This document shows positions 7,147 to 17,255 of a DNA stretch of 64,000 nt, one piece after another; positions within the stretch are counted from its first letter, which is position 1; every line of letters starts with the position of its first letter. Under the pieces are notes generated by a model. That model was not told the DNA's origin. It saw nothing but the letters and a program-made list of their open reading frames with translations, and searched no databases. Where the stretch lies: NCBI GenBank assembly GCA_963708715.1, contig CAVPSU010000001.1, positions 1,550,001-1,614,000 on the forward strand, read 5' to 3'. Made by a program: the position numbers and the translations under genes. The DNA comes from DAIOEK01 sp963708715 (GTDB lineage Bacteria > Chloroflexota > Anaerolineae > Anaerolineales > Anaerolineaceae).

Positions 7147-8661
7147 TTAAACGAACCGTTTATCATCTGCTTTGCATATCCGGGTAACCACATCCTGACC
7201 GGTCATTAAACCGGCGGGTATTCCACCACCAGCCTGGACCCATTGTCCTGCCATATAGAAGTGATCCAACCCCGGCAAGATTTTTGGGATCGATCCCATT
7301 ATGTTCCCTGGAGTTGGGAGGAATCCTTCAAAACTACCCTGCCAGTTGCCAGTGTAGCGTTCGAAGGTGATAGGGGTGGCCACATCAGCCATCTCAACCT
7401 GGGCTTCAAGACCAGGGAAAAACTCATTCAAGCGTTGGATCACTTCCATACCAATCTGGTCCTTTTCCGCTTTGTATCGTTCGGGTTCAGCTGACAGGTC
7501 TTTCCAATACTGGTATTCGGTCGTGATCGCACAGTTTAGGACTGTCTTCCCGGCAGGAGCAAGAGTCGGGTCAAAGTTATATATCATCATTTCGAGATGA
7601 TTGACTTCATTTCTTCCGACTTTGATCGGTTTTTTCAACCCGTAGCTGATCCCACCGGTTAATGCGGGAAGATCCGGAAAAGTCCTGTTCACCCCGACTC
7701 CGATCAGCATGATTGCGGGAAATACAGGGTTGGTGTCTTACAGTTTGGCTATTTTGTCATCCGCATATTTACCATCCAGCATCTCAAATATGGTCGCGTG
7801 TCCATCAGCAGCTGAGATGACATAATCCGCATGATGTTCCGTACCATCCGTTAAACGAATTCCAACCGCCTTATTGTTTTCGACGAGGATCTTTTCTACT
7901 CGACGACTGTTGTAATGGATCTGACCGCTCAAGTCGAGATACCGCCGCTCTGATCTCTCTGCCATCGGGATCGACCCTCCAATCGGGTAACCTGCATCAG
8001 CTTCATTTAGATAAGCCATAACGAATACCAAACCGGCTGCGGTCATTTCAGAAATCCAGAGCCTATCGAAAAATCATCGCAACAACGGATTCTTAAATTT
8101 CCCACCCAACTGCTTCCCGGTCATGGTTGCATATTTCCGTATGGTGGGCAGTTTGGAAAATATAGCAGGTAGGAACTTTACCGAGTTCAAAATAGTTTGT
8201 AAAAATCCGCCACTACCAGATACAGGAGGATTGAAACCGATCACCTTTCTACTTGCATTACACAGATCGCGGATCACTTTTTCATCTTCAGGAGCCATTT
8301 CCAACCAATGTTTTTCCATTTGATCGATTTTGCTATAAAAGCGAACCACTTCTCCATTTGGGGATATCAGGTGCATAAATTCATCAGGATTAATGACTTC
8401 AGTATCAGGCTGCAATATACCGAGATCGGTCCAACCTTTGTAAAAATTCGATTTTGGGTTTGATCCGGTCAACCAATGAATACAACCGTCGATGGTGTAT
8501 CCTTTACGCTTCCAACCGGTCATCAGCCCACCTGGCAAGCTGTGTAATTCAAAGATCTGACTCTGATAACCGTTATGCTGTGCGTAGATCCCGGTAGCGA
8601 GACCGGAAATGCCGGTGCCAATGATGATGACTGATTTTCTGGTTTCTTGTGACATTGGCAT
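7147..8661 (-). pseudogene. Phytoene dehydrogenase-like FAD oxidoreductase, two in-frame stops
   Basis: One continuous reading frame of about 505 codons encodes a CrtI/phytoene-desaturase-like NAD(P)/FAD-dependent oxidoreductase: dinucleotide-binding motif IIGTGISGLATGIYA near the N-terminus, GGLMTGWKRKGYTIDG, and the C-terminal FYMAGQWVQAGGGIPAG motif that closes the FAD site. The frame is broken by a TGA at 8074-8076 (after NPLLR) and a TAA at 7738-7740 (after KIAKL), with no frameshift: homologous sequence continues in the same frame after each stop. The gene is therefore inactivated by nonsense mutations unless the stops are assembly errors. Its original substrate cannot be told from sequence. 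Confidence 0.85.
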
Positions 8662-8813
8662 ATCTTTTTTAAAGTAGCCGATGGTAAATTTCAGTAAAAT
8701 ACTATACATCCAGTTTACGGAAACTAATTTGAATTAGTGCACAGATTTATCTCTTTTTAGCTGGTCCGGTGTGGTCCTACTCGTCAATTGCAATCCATGA
8801 TATTCTTAATTCC

Positions 8814-11210
8814 ATGAATGAGAAGACGCTGCAATTACTTGAATTCCCAAAAATTCGAATTGAACTGGCAGGTTATACCCATTTTTCCACTTCCCGTGAA
8901 TTGGCATTGAAAACGCGTCCAACCAGAGATCTTGTTTTGGCAAAACTCTGGTTACAGCAAACCACAGAAGCACGCCAGTTACTTGCCACGACTTCCGATC
9001 TTAGCCTGGGTGGGTTTTCTGACATTCGCGCGAGTTGTATGATGGCGTCAAGGGGAGGAGTCCTTAACCAGGAAGAGTTGTTGGAGATAAAGAACTCACT
9101 TATCGTTGCCCGGACGGTTTTGAGGGTATTTGAAAGAATTGAGAATACATACCCAAGCCTCGCGGCGATACTTGCAGGGTCAGAATTACCGGTCGGACTC
9201 ATTGATTCGATCAGTCGATGCGTGACTGACCGGGGCGATATTCCAGACAACGCATCGGAGCAGTTAGGATCGATCCGGAGGGAAATCAAAATCTGCCATG
9301 AACGATTGCTCGGAAAACTGGAACGGATCATCAATGACACCCGTCATGCGCCCATGCTTCAAGAAGCGATTATTACTCAGCGTGATGGACGATATGTCAT
9401 TCCATTGCGGTCTGAGTTCAAAGGTCAACTGAAATCGATAATTCACGACCAATCTTCGTCTGGTGCAACCTTGTTCGTGGAACCACTGGCAGTGGTCGAA
9501 CTGAATAATCAATATCGGGAAATACAATTATCCGAGCGGGATGAAGAGCGCCGCATTCTGGCGGAGCTCTCTTCTCAAGTCGGATTGCATTCAGAGGCGA
9601 TCAGTGGATTGATTGAAGTCTTTGCCGATCTGGATGTGATCCTGGCTCGAGCTCGTTATGCCGATTCACTTACCGCGGTGGAGCCTATCCTGGTGCCGAT
9701 CCAACCCCGCAAAGCCGAAGGACATCCAGGCAGCACGATCCAATTGATCCGTGCCCGGCACCCCCTGCTTGATCCAGCCTCGGTCGTTCCGATCGATCTG
9801 GAATTGGACACTCAGACCTATGCCCTGATCATTACCGGACCTAATACCGGTGGGAAGACGGTCACTTTAAAAACGGTCGGATTACTGGCGGTCATGGCAC
9901 AATCCGGGTTACATATTCCAGCGCTATCCGGCTCGAAGATCAGCGTTTTTGATCATATTTTTGCGGATATTGGCGATGAGCAATCGATTGAGCAATCGCT
10001 TTCCACCTTCTCCGGACATATCACGAATATCATTCAGATATTAAAGAAGGCAGATAACCGGTCGTTGGTACTTCTGGATGAACTTGGCGCAGGAACAGAT
10101 CCGCAGGAGGGAGCCGCACTCGCCATGGCAATTGTGAAACATTTGATGGAAAGACGGGTAACGACCATGGTCGCGACCCACTATCCAGAACTAAAAACTT
10201 TTGCTCACAATACTCCCGGGGTGACCAATGCCAGTCTCGAGTTTGATCTGGAAACACTACAACCGACCTACTATCTTTCGCTTGGATTACCGGGTCGTTC
10301 CAATGCGCTCTCAATTGCCGAAAAATTAGGGTTATCAGATGAGATCATCCAACTTGCTCGGACGGCCATCCACCCGGATGAGCTTCGGGCGGAAGATTTA
10401 TTGGAAGAGATCTACCAACAGCGTAAATTAGCCCGTGAGGCTCGTGCGGTAGCAGATCAACTGGCTATGGATAATCACGCTGCAGAAAAAAGCCTCCGAA
10501 CCCGATTGGAGAATATCGAAGATGAACGCCTGCTTATCTTGGAGACTGCCCGAAAACAGGTGGAGGAAGAGACCTATAACTTACGCCGTGAAATAGAAGA
10601 CACTCGGAAGGAACTGGCACGTGCCCACCAACCTCTAGAGGAAATTAAAGCAACCCAGGAAAAGCTGGATCAAGTAGAAGAATTAATTAGTAAGCCAGCA
10701 GAGCGTACATCTATGAGCAACATGCATCAGACGGCACTTCGCCTGGGAAGTAAAGTGGTGGTCGCCGGGCTGGGTATGGAGGGCGTGGTCACGAGTTTGG
10801 GGGAAGAGGAAGCGGAAGTTCAGGTGGGCAGGCTCAGGATGCGTGCCCGTTTGACCGATCTGCGCCAATCCGGTGCGGAGCCTGCCAATATTCCTGCAAA
10901 AGTAAACATAGCCCATTCCCTTTCCGAATCCAAAAAAACGGAAAAGGAATCGCCAAAGCCAACTGGACTTGAGATCGATCTTCGGGGCGAGCGCGCTGAA
11001 GATGCCCTCGACCGTTTGGACCGCTATCTTTCAGAAGCATATAGTACCGGCTTGCCATTTGTGCGGGTAATCCATGGAAAAGGTACCGGAAGACTGCGCC
11101 AGGTGATCCGCGAGACACTCCGTCAGAATTCACTAGTCGACCGATTTGATTCTGGTATGGATAACGAAGGTGGCGATGGTGTAACTGTCATACATCTTAA
11201 AACTGACTAG
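8814..11210 (+). CDS. mutS2: MutS2 family ATPase/endonuclease
   Basis: A 798-residue MutS2 protein. It lacks the mismatch-recognition domain of MutS and has a core/clamp region, an ABC-type ATPase (Walker A GPNTGGKT at about 342, Walker B LVLLDELGAGTDP at about 418), a long coiled-coil (about 520-640), a KOW-like segment and a C-terminal Smr nuclease domain from about 718 (LEIDLRGERAEDAL, IHGKGTGRLR). Family members process recombination intermediates and also split collided ribosomes. The start at 8814 is preferred over 8769 because it matches the family N-terminus. A TATTCT box lies 7 nt upstream, so the mRNA may be leaderless. Confidence 0.93.
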   Translation: MNEKTLQLLEFPKIRIELAGYTHFSTSRELALKTRPTRDLVLAKLWLQQTTEARQLLATTSDLSLGGFSDIRASCMMASRGGVLNQEELLEIKNSLIVARTVLRVFERIENTYPSLAAILAGSELPVGLIDSISRCVTDRGDIPDNASEQLGSIRREIKICHERLLGKLERIINDTRHAPMLQEAIITQRDGRYVIPLRSEFKGQLKSIIHDQSSSGATLFVEPLAVVELNNQYREIQLSERDEERRILAELSSQVGLHSEAISGLIEVFADLDVILARARYADSLTAVEPILVPIQPRKAEGHPGSTIQLIRARHPLLDPASVVPIDLELDTQTYALIITGPNTGGKTVTLKTVGLLAVMAQSGLHIPALSGSKISVFDHIFADIGDEQSIEQSLSTFSGHITNIIQILKKADNRSLVLLDELGAGTDPQEGAALAMAIVKHLMERRVTTMVATHYPELKTFAHNTPGVTNASLEFDLETLQPTYYLSLGLPGRSNALSIAEKLGLSDEIIQLARTAIHPDELRAEDLLEEIYQQRKLAREARAVADQLAMDNHAAEKSLRTRLENIEDERLLILETARKQVEEETYNLRREIEDTRKELARAHQPLEEIKATQEKLDQVEELISKPAERTSMSNMHQTALRLGSKVVVAGLGMEGVVTSLGEEEAEVQVGRLRMRARLTDLRQSGAEPANIPAKVNIAHSLSESKKTEKESPKPTGLEIDLRGERAEDALDRLDRYLSEAYSTGLPFVRVIHGKGTGRLRQVIRETLRQNSLVDRFDSGMDNEGGDGVTVIHLKTD

Positions 11211-11306
11211 GGGGAAAAACCGATCGACAGCATTTCTTGATCATACTTTGTCGCCATTCATGCTGTTAGTTGATGAACCATGGTGATGAAACAGGATTAA
11301 GTAACA

Positions 11307-11347
11307 AAGAAGTCGAGAGTGAGTCCAAACGACACTCGCGACTTCTT
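11307..11347 (-). terminator. Hairpin in the mutS2/SARP convergent gap
   Basis: A 15-bp stem with one mismatch (AAGAAGTCGAGAGTG at 11307-11321 with CACTCGCGACTTCTT at 11333-11347) is followed on the minus strand by TTGTTACTT, and so could terminate the SARP operon. A second small hairpin (GCAAGG 11351-11356, CCTTGC 11364-11369) adjoins it. The rest of the 230-bp gap between mutS2 and the SARP gene holds nothing else recognisable. Confidence 0.55.
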
Positions 11348-11440
11348 CCCGCAAGGTCCCTTCCCTTGCGTGGTCTAAGATCAAATGTATGAAGGTACTA
11401 TATCATAAACTCGTAGACAAAACATGGACAAAATTCCCGA

Positions 11441-14400
11441 TCAAGTAGTTTTGTCAATGGTTTTGCGGAAATTCATAACCAAAGGCAAAGTCGTTGATCC
11501 CTGGCAATGTTCTGACATCACTTCCAGTCGTTTCTGGAGAACCCGTTTCCATTTTAAAACTACCACAGGTTGGATGGTTCCAGGTTGGTCCACAAGGAAG
11601 TGCTGATAAATTAATTGTGGCCAAATGCCATTCATTTGTGATCCCCTTTGGAGAGCTAACTCGAGTAAGTGATCACCGGCGGAAATATCGCCTTTCAATA
11701 GTAATAAACGCGCTTTGATCGATTGACCAACACACCATTGGGTGATGAGATTTCGCTCGGCTGACTCCTGGATCAGACCCTCCAATTCCTTTTTAAAGTT
11801 CTCCAATTCTTGCTGAGAATTCATGACAAGGATTTGATATAACCGACAGGAAATCCGGACACTTCCGATCCTGAGGTCAGAAGCAGCACGATACGCTTCT
11901 TCCAACATTCCCAAACCGCCAGTTATATCCCCCAATAAGCCAGTCAGGTAACCTCTCCGGGCAAGATGGTCAAATTTGACGATCTTATCTCCCTCAACCT
12001 CATACCCCTTTATATAGAAATCGATGGCTGTTCGATAATCCAATAAGTATCTGTGGATATCCCCGCAAGTTCGCAGGGCAGCGGAAGCGATCTCAGGAAA
12101 TGGATTTTGATTGCTGATTTCAAGAGCTTTTTGTGCGCTATCCCACGCATGGTCCATTTTTCCCAATGCTGTTTTTGCAAACGCCACATATGCCTGAATG
12201 TAAGCTTCCATCCGCTTGTAAGATATCTTTCTAGCCAAACCCAATCCGACGTCCGCTTCTTGTTCTGCCCTATAGTTCTCCCCATAATACACACTGGAGA
12301 GGACCATCTGCCCGAAAACTTTCGCTTCCCCTTCAAGGTCTTTCGTTTGAATGTATAGCTGATGAGATTTTTCAGCCATCTCCAGGCTTCTTTTAGGAAA
12401 ACCCATGAGTAATAACACGGTGGAATAGTCATAATAGAGCATGCCAGCTGAGGATTGGATTTCTTCGTCCATCGTCTCCGGGAGGGACCGGATCGTCTCT
12501 TCAAGGTTTTGTTTCGCTTCTTCAAAATAAGAGAGCATATACAAGAATTTTGATTTCCTTGCCATGCACTTTAACCATTCAGATGTGGCGTTACTCTCTT
12601 TCAAATAGCGGAGAGCCTGTTCGCAGATATTTAATCCTGCCAGGTAGTCATGATAACCGAACCGTGCCATCGACTGAAGATAAAGTCCGCTTCCCATGAG
12701 AGTAGCGCTTGATCTGATTTCACCAAGATTGAAAAGTAAGAAACCAATTCGTTCGGTAGTGGCATTGTCCTGGATCTGATATGCTGCTTTCGCCCAGGCT
12801 TTATAAAACTCAAGAATTTCCTTATCTGACATCTGCATATCGATTGACGGAAAGATTTGCTCCGCTTTTTGGTATGCCCGATAGGCGTCCTGCGGTGAGG
12901 ATAATCTTCTAGCATATCTGGCAGCATTCAACCAAAACTTGAACGCCAGATTTAGGTCTCCACTGGAGGTGTAGTGCTCTGCAACGATCGCGGCGAGCAC
13001 ATCATCCGGGTACGGGCTGGATTGTTCGATAATATGGGCGATACGTCTGTGTAATAACCGTTTGCGCGCAACCGACATTTCAAGCAGTACAACCTCTTTA
13101 AAAATATTCTGCGCAAATTGATAGGTATATTCGTGATTGGATGTATCTTCCATCACTTTTAAGATTCCTATCCGTTCCAAATCCTCCAGCCCTTCCACAA
13201 TTTCTTCAGCCGGATGCTGGCTGATTGACTCAAGAAGTTCAATTGAAAACCGGGTCCCGGTAACAGCTCCGATAGAAAGGATTTGCTGTTGGAGTGAAGG
13301 CAATAGATTATAGCGATCCCGAAAAACCGAGCGGATGCTTCCCGGTATTATTTTGCGGTCTGAACTGGTTGGAATTGTGGTCTTGTGATAAAGAACAGAT
13401 CGGATGATCTCAATGATCATCAAAGGATTTCCATTTGTATCACTAACAAGATTTTCCAATTGTTCTGCCGAGAAGATTTTTTGACCGACTGTTGAGGCGA
13501 GGGTAGTGGTTTCTTGCAGCGATAAAGGTTGAATGGTTATCTTTGAACAAATGTCTTTTTGATAAAGGTACGACAATAATCCGGCAAAACTGGGATTTTG
13601 TTTGCTGAGATCACAAGCAAGAATAAGGAACGCATTGGAAGGAATAAACTGAAACTGAACCAGCGATTTAATGAGGTGGATCGATGCTTCATCTATCCAC
13701 TGCGCGTCATCAACAAATATCAACAGGCGCCCTTTTGTGACCAAACCCTGGAAGAATCGCCTGAACAGGTCATTTACGTTCGGGGCGTCAGATTGATCCA
13801 TCTGCCAGGGATCATTAATGGTTGTGGATTGGTTGGGCGAAAGAGTAGAGTCGATCGAAAATAGTTTTTGTTGTTCTTCTCGCGTAAGCCCAGCTTGTTC
13901 AAGCAACTTAATATCATTACGAATCATGCTGATAAAAGGCTGATACGGGATGGTTCGAGTGGATGCCAGGCAGGGAGCAATGACCATCTGGTAAGGGCGG
14001 GTAGACCGGCGATAGTATTCATATACAAGGCGAGTCTTTCCTATACCTGTTTCACCCCGTAACAAAACGATCCGTCCCTGCACGTCAGCCAGTGTCAGAC
14101 GGTTGACCTCGGCTTCCCTGCCGACAAAACTTGTTACCAATCCGCTTATCGTTTTGGATAATTGAGTTTTGTTCAGTTCGTTTTTTTTGTTGTCTTTTTG
14201 GATCGTTTGGATCAAGTCCTGGAGTTCGACAGAGGGTTGCTCTCCTAGGTCTTTTAGAAATAATTGGCTGACCTTGTTCCCATGCGTAATCGCTTCAGCC
14301 CGGTTTCCAGATCGGAGGAGAGCTTCTATGAGTTTTCGATGGAACTCTTCGTTGTATGGATCTCCAACTAATGCCAATCTGATCCAACTTACCACTGCCA

Positions 14401-14959
14401 TGAAATCGCCACTGGCATCCGCATGGGAAACGATCCGCTGGAGGAAGTTGTTCCGTATACCAAGAAGGTTTTGTTCTGTCTGACTGACCCATTCATTCCA
14501 CTGGTTTGAGCCAGGTATGCTGAATCCTTGCAGGAGAGTGGGCAAGCGCCATAAATTGATCGCTTTGACCATCAATTGGTAGATCTGATCAGGTAGTGGT
14601 TGTTCTAACGGAATCTGCCAGGGAATCCTCCCTACGGATCGGGTTAGGGCGGTAAATTCTAAAAGATCTACTTCCACTTTTTCCAGATCCACCGAGATTG
14701 AATTCAAATTTGCCTTTACCATATTCGGATCAGGCAGATTTGCCCTCAGTTTACCCAGATAATCACGCAGATTTGCTCGCGCCGAATGTTCATCCAGGTC
14801 TGGCCAAAAGAGGAGTAATATTTGACTGCGTGAGACTGGTTCTGTCTGGCATGCCAGGTAAAATAATAACGCCCGGGATAAGCGCCGGGCGATCGGATAA
14901 GACTCTCCTCTCCACATCACTTCTGGAGATCCCAAGAGTAAGATGCGAAGTTTATCCAA
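11441..14959 (-). CDS. SARP-type transcriptional activator with AAA ATPase and TPRs
   Basis: A 1172-residue regulator. Residues 1-100 form an OmpR-like winged helix typical of SARPs (ILLLGSPEVMWRGE, RALLFYLACQ, FWPDLDEHSARANLRDYLGKLR) and about 100-250 are the bacterial transcriptional activation domain. An AAA/STAND ATPase follows (Walker A GETGIGKT at about 303, Walker B LLIFVDDAQWID), then a long helical TPR region to the C-terminus. Such proteins are ATP-driven activators. The TTG start at 14957-14959 follows an AAAGG ribosome-binding site, 15 nt after the recN stop, so it is the last gene of the nadK-B-box-recN operon. The target genes are unknown; its place in a repair/NAD operon is unexpected. 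Confidence 0.88.
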   Translation of the reverse strand: MDKLRILLLGSPEVMWRGESYPIARRLSRALLFYLACQTEPVSRSQILLLFWPDLDEHSARANLRDYLGKLRANLPDPNMVKANLNSISVDLEKVEVDLLEFTALTRSVGRIPWQIPLEQPLPDQIYQLMVKAINLWRLPTLLQGFSIPGSNQWNEWVSQTEQNLLGIRNNFLQRIVSHADASGDFMAVVSWIRLALVGDPYNEEFHRKLIEALLRSGNRAEAITHGNKVSQLFLKDLGEQPSVELQDLIQTIQKDNKKNELNKTQLSKTISGLVTSFVGREAEVNRLTLADVQGRIVLLRGETGIGKTRLVYEYYRRSTRPYQMVIAPCLASTRTIPYQPFISMIRNDIKLLEQAGLTREEQQKLFSIDSTLSPNQSTTINDPWQMDQSDAPNVNDLFRRFFQGLVTKGRLLIFVDDAQWIDEASIHLIKSLVQFQFIPSNAFLILACDLSKQNPSFAGLLSYLYQKDICSKITIQPLSLQETTTLASTVGQKIFSAEQLENLVSDTNGNPLMIIEIIRSVLYHKTTIPTSSDRKIIPGSIRSVFRDRYNLLPSLQQQILSIGAVTGTRFSIELLESISQHPAEEIVEGLEDLERIGILKVMEDTSNHEYTYQFAQNIFKEVVLLEMSVARKRLLHRRIAHIIEQSSPYPDDVLAAIVAEHYTSSGDLNLAFKFWLNAARYARRLSSPQDAYRAYQKAEQIFPSIDMQMSDKEILEFYKAWAKAAYQIQDNATTERIGFLLFNLGEIRSSATLMGSGLYLQSMARFGYHDYLAGLNICEQALRYLKESNATSEWLKCMARKSKFLYMLSYFEEAKQNLEETIRSLPETMDEEIQSSAGMLYYDYSTVLLLMGFPKRSLEMAEKSHQLYIQTKDLEGEAKVFGQMVLSSVYYGENYRAEQEADVGLGLARKISYKRMEAYIQAYVAFAKTALGKMDHAWDSAQKALEISNQNPFPEIASAALRTCGDIHRYLLDYRTAIDFYIKGYEVEGDKIVKFDHLARRGYLTGLLGDITGGLGMLEEAYRAASDLRIGSVRISCRLYQILVMNSQQELENFKKELEGLIQESAERNLITQWCVGQSIKARLLLLKGDISAGDHLLELALQRGSQMNGIWPQLIYQHFLVDQPGTIQPVVVLKWKRVLQKRLEVMSEHCQGSTTLPLVMNFRKTIDKTT

Positions 14960-14974
14960 TATTCGTACCTTTAA

Positions 14975-16699
14975 TTAACCCTTCCGGTCTTCTTCAACAG
15001 AATGAAGAAGCTCTTCAGCAGATCTAATTGAGGTTTCAGATGTGCTCCCCAGCATTGCGGCTAACTCTTCCACGCGGTCTGATCTGTTCAGTTGTTCCAG
15101 ACGGGTTGAAGTCCGGTCGGCGCTGGTGTGTTTAGTTACTCGATAATGCATATCACCATAAGCAGCCAATTGGGGCAGGTGGGTGACACAGAAGACCTGG
15201 TGTGACAATGCCAACTGCCAGAGCTTTTTACCAACGATCGACCCGACCCGCCCACCTATCCCTTGATCAATTTCATCGAAAATCAAAGTTGGAATCGGAT
15301 CCTCCTTCGCCAGCACATTCTTTAATGCCAACATCAAGCGTGATGTCTCACCGCCTGAGGCGATCTTGACCAGCGGTTTTAATCCTTCACCGGGATTCGG
15401 CGCGATCAGAAATTCAACATGGTCAACCCCTCTCTGATCGAATCCGACGGTTTGAGAGTCTTGTATAAGCAAGCCATCTTTATCTGTTTGGTGGTGGATA
15501 TCCACCTGGAAACGGGCTCCATCCATTTTCAGTTCAGACAATTGGATTTCCACTTGCCCGCATAACGCTTGAGATGCCTTCGTTCGCGCGTTTGTCAGTT
15601 GCCTGGCTAGGCTGGTAAGTTTGATCCGTACTGATGCTTCTTCTTTTTGAAGGTCTGACAGCCGTTCCCCGCTACGTGAAATTTTTTCCAGATTACTTCG
15701 GGTAAGTTCTTCAAATTCGAGAACAGATTGGATGCTGCCGCCGTGCTTTCTTTTCAGGTTTTGAATCAACGCCAGGCGTTCTTCGGTTTCAGCCAGTCTC
15801 TTGGGATTGTTTTCAATTTGGTCGGCATACTGCCGGATCTCTCGCGCCAATTCAGAAACTTCGATCAGGATCGATTCGAATTGTTCGGATGCGGCTTGCA
15901 TGGATGGGTCAACCCGGAGAAGTGTCTGCATGGCATGCCGGGCTTGACCGAGTTGATCGCTGACAGCGGGCATATCCTGACTCGATTCATCCAGTATGCT
16001 GAGTATCTCCTGGGCTGCCAGGGTCAGATTTTCCGCATTTGCAAGGCGGGATCGTTCCTGTTCTAGCTGCTCATCCTCACCCAGGATCAAGTGAGCTGAT
16101 TGGATCTCATTCATCTGGAATTGCATCAATTCCAACCGGGAGGCTGCTTCCTTGTCGAGACGTTCCAGATCGCGTATCTCACGATGGATCTTTTGGAGAT
16201 GGTGAAAATCCAATTGGTAAGCGGATAACAACTCCTCATCTCGGGCAAAGCGATCGAGTAAATTAAGATGTGATCTTGTATTTAGCAGGGATAGATACTC
16301 AGATTGACCGTGTATATCAACCAGATAACCACCAATTTCGCGCAGGATCGACTGGCTAACGGCATGACCATTCACCCGAGCCGCCCCGCGTCCTTCCAGA
16401 CGGATCTCCCTTTCGATGACTAGGATGCCAGGCTCATCCACCAATTCCTGGTCTGTTAAAAGGGCGGACAATTCATTCGATGCTTCAGAATAACTAAACC
16501 AGGCTTCCAAACGGGCTTTCGTAGAACCGGCACGAACCATGGTTTGATCCACGGGTGCACCCAGGATGGATTGGATCGCATCCAGGATGATCGATTTACC
16601 AGCACCGGTTTCACCGGTAAGGACGACCAGACCAGAACCAGGTTCGAGATCCAGGTGGTCTATGATAGCGAAATCGGTGATCTTTAAGCGGGTGAGCAT
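14975..16699 (-). CDS. recN: DNA repair ATPase RecN
   Basis: A 574-residue SMC-like protein: N-terminal Walker A (GETGAGKS) after LTRLKITDFAIIDHLDLEPG, a long central coiled-coil region, and a C-terminal ABC signature (IASGGETSRLMLAL) and Walker B (LIFDEIDQGIGG). RecN holds broken DNA ends together in double-strand break repair. The start MLTRLKI at 16699 is the family start and lies 4 bp after the stop of the B-box gene; an upstream in-frame start at 16726 would overlap that gene. It is in an operon with nadK, as in several other bacteria. Confidence 0.93.
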   Translation of the reverse strand: MLTRLKITDFAIIDHLDLEPGSGLVVLTGETGAGKSIILDAIQSILGAPVDQTMVRAGSTKARLEAWFSYSEASNELSALLTDQELVDEPGILVIEREIRLEGRGAARVNGHAVSQSILREIGGYLVDIHGQSEYLSLLNTRSHLNLLDRFARDEELLSAYQLDFHHLQKIHREIRDLERLDKEAASRLELMQFQMNEIQSAHLILGEDEQLEQERSRLANAENLTLAAQEILSILDESSQDMPAVSDQLGQARHAMQTLLRVDPSMQAASEQFESILIEVSELAREIRQYADQIENNPKRLAETEERLALIQNLKRKHGGSIQSVLEFEELTRSNLEKISRSGERLSDLQKEEASVRIKLTSLARQLTNARTKASQALCGQVEIQLSELKMDGARFQVDIHHQTDKDGLLIQDSQTVGFDQRGVDHVEFLIAPNPGEGLKPLVKIASGGETSRLMLALKNVLAKEDPIPTLIFDEIDQGIGGRVGSIVGKKLWQLALSHQVFCVTHLPQLAAYGDMHYRVTKHTSADRTSTRLEQLNRSDRVEELAAMLGSTSETSIRSAEELLHSVEEDRKG

Positions 16700-16703
16700 A
16701 GGT

Positions 16704-17255
16704 TTACAAACGAACTTGAATTCCACTCAAGCGATAATACACGGTTGACGTAACCAGGATGGAATACAGAACTTGCCAGAGAAGCGATAACCCGGATCCG
16801 CCCAGATTTACCAGCGGTGATCCACCGGTGAGAGAGAAGAGTAGGAAAATGATGGGCATAACTAATTGCGGAAGACTTCCCAAGGCAGCGGCAGACGAGG
16901 CGACCAAGAATAACCCTTTAGAGCGGCGTTTGTGAATGACAAATCGAACCGCTTCCGCCACAAGCATTCCGATGATTGGAGCGAGGATCAGCGTGAAAAA
17001 ACTGAACCATTGGGAAAGATAACTGCCAACGAAACTTAAGAAGCCGGCGGTTACAAATGCCAGCGGATAATCCTTCCAGACAGCGGTTTCGAAAATTTTC
17101 TGCTGTCCGCGAACACATTCCTTACATCGGTAGCCGGTTGGAGTTAGAATCGCACATTGTGGGCAGATCGGTTTCTCACAACGATTACAGCGAAGACTAG
17201 TTTCACGGTCTGGATGATTGGCACAATATAGTTTTGGTGGCAATGTATCGGTCAT
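16704..17255 (-). CDS. B-box zinc-finger membrane protein
   Basis: A 183-residue protein. The N-terminus carries a treble-clef/B-box type zinc-binding motif (CANHPDRET, CNRCEKPICPQC, GYRCKEC, residues about 10-50) followed by four hydrophobic helices. Similar zinc-finger-plus-membrane proteins are common in Chloroflexota, but no function is established. Its ATG overlaps the nadK stop by 4 bp and its stop is 4 bp before recN, so it is in the middle of a tightly coupled operon. Confidence 0.8.
   Translation of the reverse strand: MTDTLPPKLYCANHPDRETSLRCNRCEKPICPQCAILTPTGYRCKECVRGQQKIFETAVWKDYPLAFVTAGFLSFVGSYLSQWFSFFTLILAPIIGMLVAEAVRFVIHKRRSKGLFLVASSAAALGSLPQLVMPIIFLLFSLTGGSPLVNLGGSGLSLLWQVLYSILVTSTVYYRLSGIQVRL

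Noticed and set aside
11307..11369. Riboswitch or small RNA in the mutS2/SARP gap
   Set aside because: Two hairpins exist, but no known riboswitch core was recognised and the position between convergent genes fits a terminator.
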